Assembly: GCA_944381225.1 (NCBI GenBank)
Contig: CALWKJ010000059.1
Span: 1-6,122, forward strand
DNA: 6,122 nt
Reading direction: 5' to 3'
Source: an uncultured Clostridia bacterium
GTDB taxonomy: Bacteria > Bacillota > Clostridia > Christensenellales > UBA1242
The notes beneath the pieces are model-generated. The model saw only the letters and a list, made by a program, of their open reading frames with translations. It made no database searches and was not told the origin of the DNA. How positions within the stretch are numbered: position 1 is the stretch's first letter; every line of letters starts with the position of its first letter. A program made the translations under genes and the position numbers. Below, piece by piece: positions 5,833-6,122 of the stretch.

Positions 5833-5857
5833 CGTTGTGACAAATGCTGTCACAGCG
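5833..5857 (+). repeat. Hairpin 4 of the array
   Basis: Arms CGTTGTGAC (5833-5841) and GTCACAGCG (5849-5857) around the variant loop AAATGCT. All nine positions pair, with one T-G at position 3. It ends 19 bases before the Shine-Dalgarno sequence at 5877. Confidence 0.85.
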
Positions 5858-5860
5858 AGA

Positions 5861-5880
5861 ATTTTAAAATCATTTTAAAA
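5861..5880. repeat. Direct repeat ATTTTAAAA, two copies
   Basis: ATTTTAAAA occurs at 5861-5869 and again at 5872-5880, separated by TC, just after hairpin 4; the second copy runs into the Shine-Dalgarno. Spacing is 11 bp, close to one helical turn, which would suit a dimeric DNA-binding protein, or it may be low-complexity chance. Confidence 0.35.
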
Positions 5881-5897
5881 GGAGGTGTAAAATGTAA
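5877..5897 (+). promoter_or_regulatory. Start-stop element: perfect Shine-Dalgarno followed by AUG-UAA
   Basis: AAAAGGAGGTG (5877-5887) is a near-complete complement of the 16S rRNA 3' end, the strongest ribosome binding site in the window. Six bases after GGAGG comes ATG (5892-5894), followed at once by TAA (5895-5897). Ribosomes loading here would initiate and terminate without elongating. A G-free, A-rich stretch of about 35 bases then leads to a second Shine-Dalgarno and the ribbon-helix-helix start at 5944. It could act as a ribosome-loading or stalling site that tunes the downstream gene, or be what is left of a lost gene. Confidence 0.6.
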
Positions 5898-5943
5898 AAT
5901 TAAAACTAAAAACAAAAACAAAAAAAATTAAAAGGAGAAAAAA

Positions 5944-6122
5944 ATGAAAAAGATTGATACGGGCAAACTTATGGAAGTAAAACTTAGAATTTACAGTTAT
6001 GGAACAATTGAAAGGTTGAGTAAATGTTTTGAAAAGCATAGGGCCGATTTTAGAAACAAAAACGAATTTCTTGTTCATGTTATTACAAATGGTTTGGATA
6101 TTTTAGAATTGCAAGATGAAAA
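5944..6122 (+). CDS. Ribbon-helix-helix-like DNA-binding protein (3'-truncated by window edge)
   Basis: The frame starts at ATG 5944, with AAAGGAGA six bases upstream, and stays open for 59 codons to the edge. After a short basic start, EVKLRIYSY (11-19) reads as the DNA-contacting beta strand, TIERLSKCFEKH (21-32) as the first helix and NKNEFLVHVITNGLDILEL (38-56) as the second. This is the strand-helix-helix order of MetJ/Arc/CopG proteins. Such proteins act as dimers in plasmid copy control, partition, relaxosomes or toxin-antitoxin autoregulation. The hairpin array and start-stop element directly upstream suggest regulation at the RNA level, or a mobile-element replication or transfer region. 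The C-terminus and downstream partners are not visible. Confidence 0.6.
   Translation, partial: MKKIDTGKLMEVKLRIYSYGTIERLSKCFEKHRADFRNKNEFLVHVITNGLDILELQDE

Larger units (their letters stand above)
5644..5857 (+). repeat. Array of four tandem hairpins with a conserved loop and compensated variable stems
   Basis: Four 25-base hairpins start at 5644, 5712, 5769 and 5833 (intervals 68, 57 and 64). Each has two 9-base arms around a 7-base loop: AAATGGT three times, AAATGCT once. The loop-closing C-G pair is constant. The four innermost-but-one pairs differ completely between copies (TGTT, GGGA, TTAT, GTGA in the left arm), while the right arm changes to match in all but one position. Outer positions are semi-conserved around CGCA/TGCG, preceded by a pyrimidine run ending in CG and followed by GCGA. 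G-U pairs in copies 1 and 4 and the conserved loop indicate selection on a folded single strand (RNA, or single-stranded DNA). The first and last loop bases (A, T) could also pair, leaving the pentaloop AATGG. The array lies just upstream of a ribbon-helix-helix gene. I do not recognise it as a known RNA or origin family. Confidence 0.85.

Noticed and set aside
5644..5857. CRISPR array
   Set aside because: Only the loop and outer stem are shared; repeats are not identical over 20 or more bases, spacers are AT-rich and similar to each other, and no cas gene is present.
5644..5857. A series of intrinsic terminators or attenuators
   Set aside because: None of the four hairpins is followed immediately by a clean T run (GCGA follows each), and a conserved loop is not needed for termination.
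5875..6078. Reverse-strand open frame of 67 codons opposite the ribbon-helix-helix gene
   Set aside because: Its Phe/Lys-rich sequence is what the complement of an A-rich leader produces, and there is no ribosome binding site; the plus-strand gene has a good one.

Overview
This is a very AT-rich bacterial window. Every gene reads in the standard bacterial code, with tryptophan as TGG and no in-frame TGA. Shine-Dalgarno sites are strong and purine-rich; one is essentially a full complement of the 16S rRNA 3' end. Together these suggest a low-GC member of the Bacillota or a close relative. The species cannot be told from the sequence, and nothing looks like core chromosomal housekeeping.

Layout. 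(1) Positions 1-670 look like mobile-element debris: the 3' end of an XRE-type helix-turn-helix gene, then a probable decayed C-terminus of a large serine recombinase spread over three reading frames, then AT-rich DNA with no gene. (2) Positions 671-970, minus strand, encode a very small S-adenosylmethionine decarboxylase with all key residues at canonical spacing. A textbook promoter (TTGACA-N17-TATAAT) lies about 140 bp upstream of it. (3) Positions 1192-5325, plus strand, hold five tightly packed genes, almost certainly one operon: a metallo-beta-lactamase-fold hydrolase, a BpsA-like aminopropyltransferase, a compact radical SAM enzyme, a divergent nucleoside-diphosphate-kinase-like protein and a CYTH-domain protein. 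A long hairpin with a T run at 5435-5479 probably ends this transcript. (4) Positions 5644-5857 carry four tandem hairpins with an almost invariant loop and different, internally compensated stems. A perfect Shine-Dalgarno followed by a start-stop AUG-UAA comes next, then the beginning of a ribbon-helix-helix gene that runs off the window.

How the genes may work together. The decarboxylase makes decarboxylated AdoMet, the aminopropyl donor used by BpsA-type enzymes, so these two form a logical pair. The three following proteins have folds that usually act on AdoMet-derived radicals, nucleotides or phosphates, and triphosphates. My reading is a dedicated pathway that builds or handles an aminopropylated, possibly phosphorylated or nucleotide-linked, small molecule. 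That product is inference; I do not know this gene set as a described system.

The two strongest leads are the six-gene cassette and the conserved-loop hairpin array beside the ribbon-helix-helix gene.
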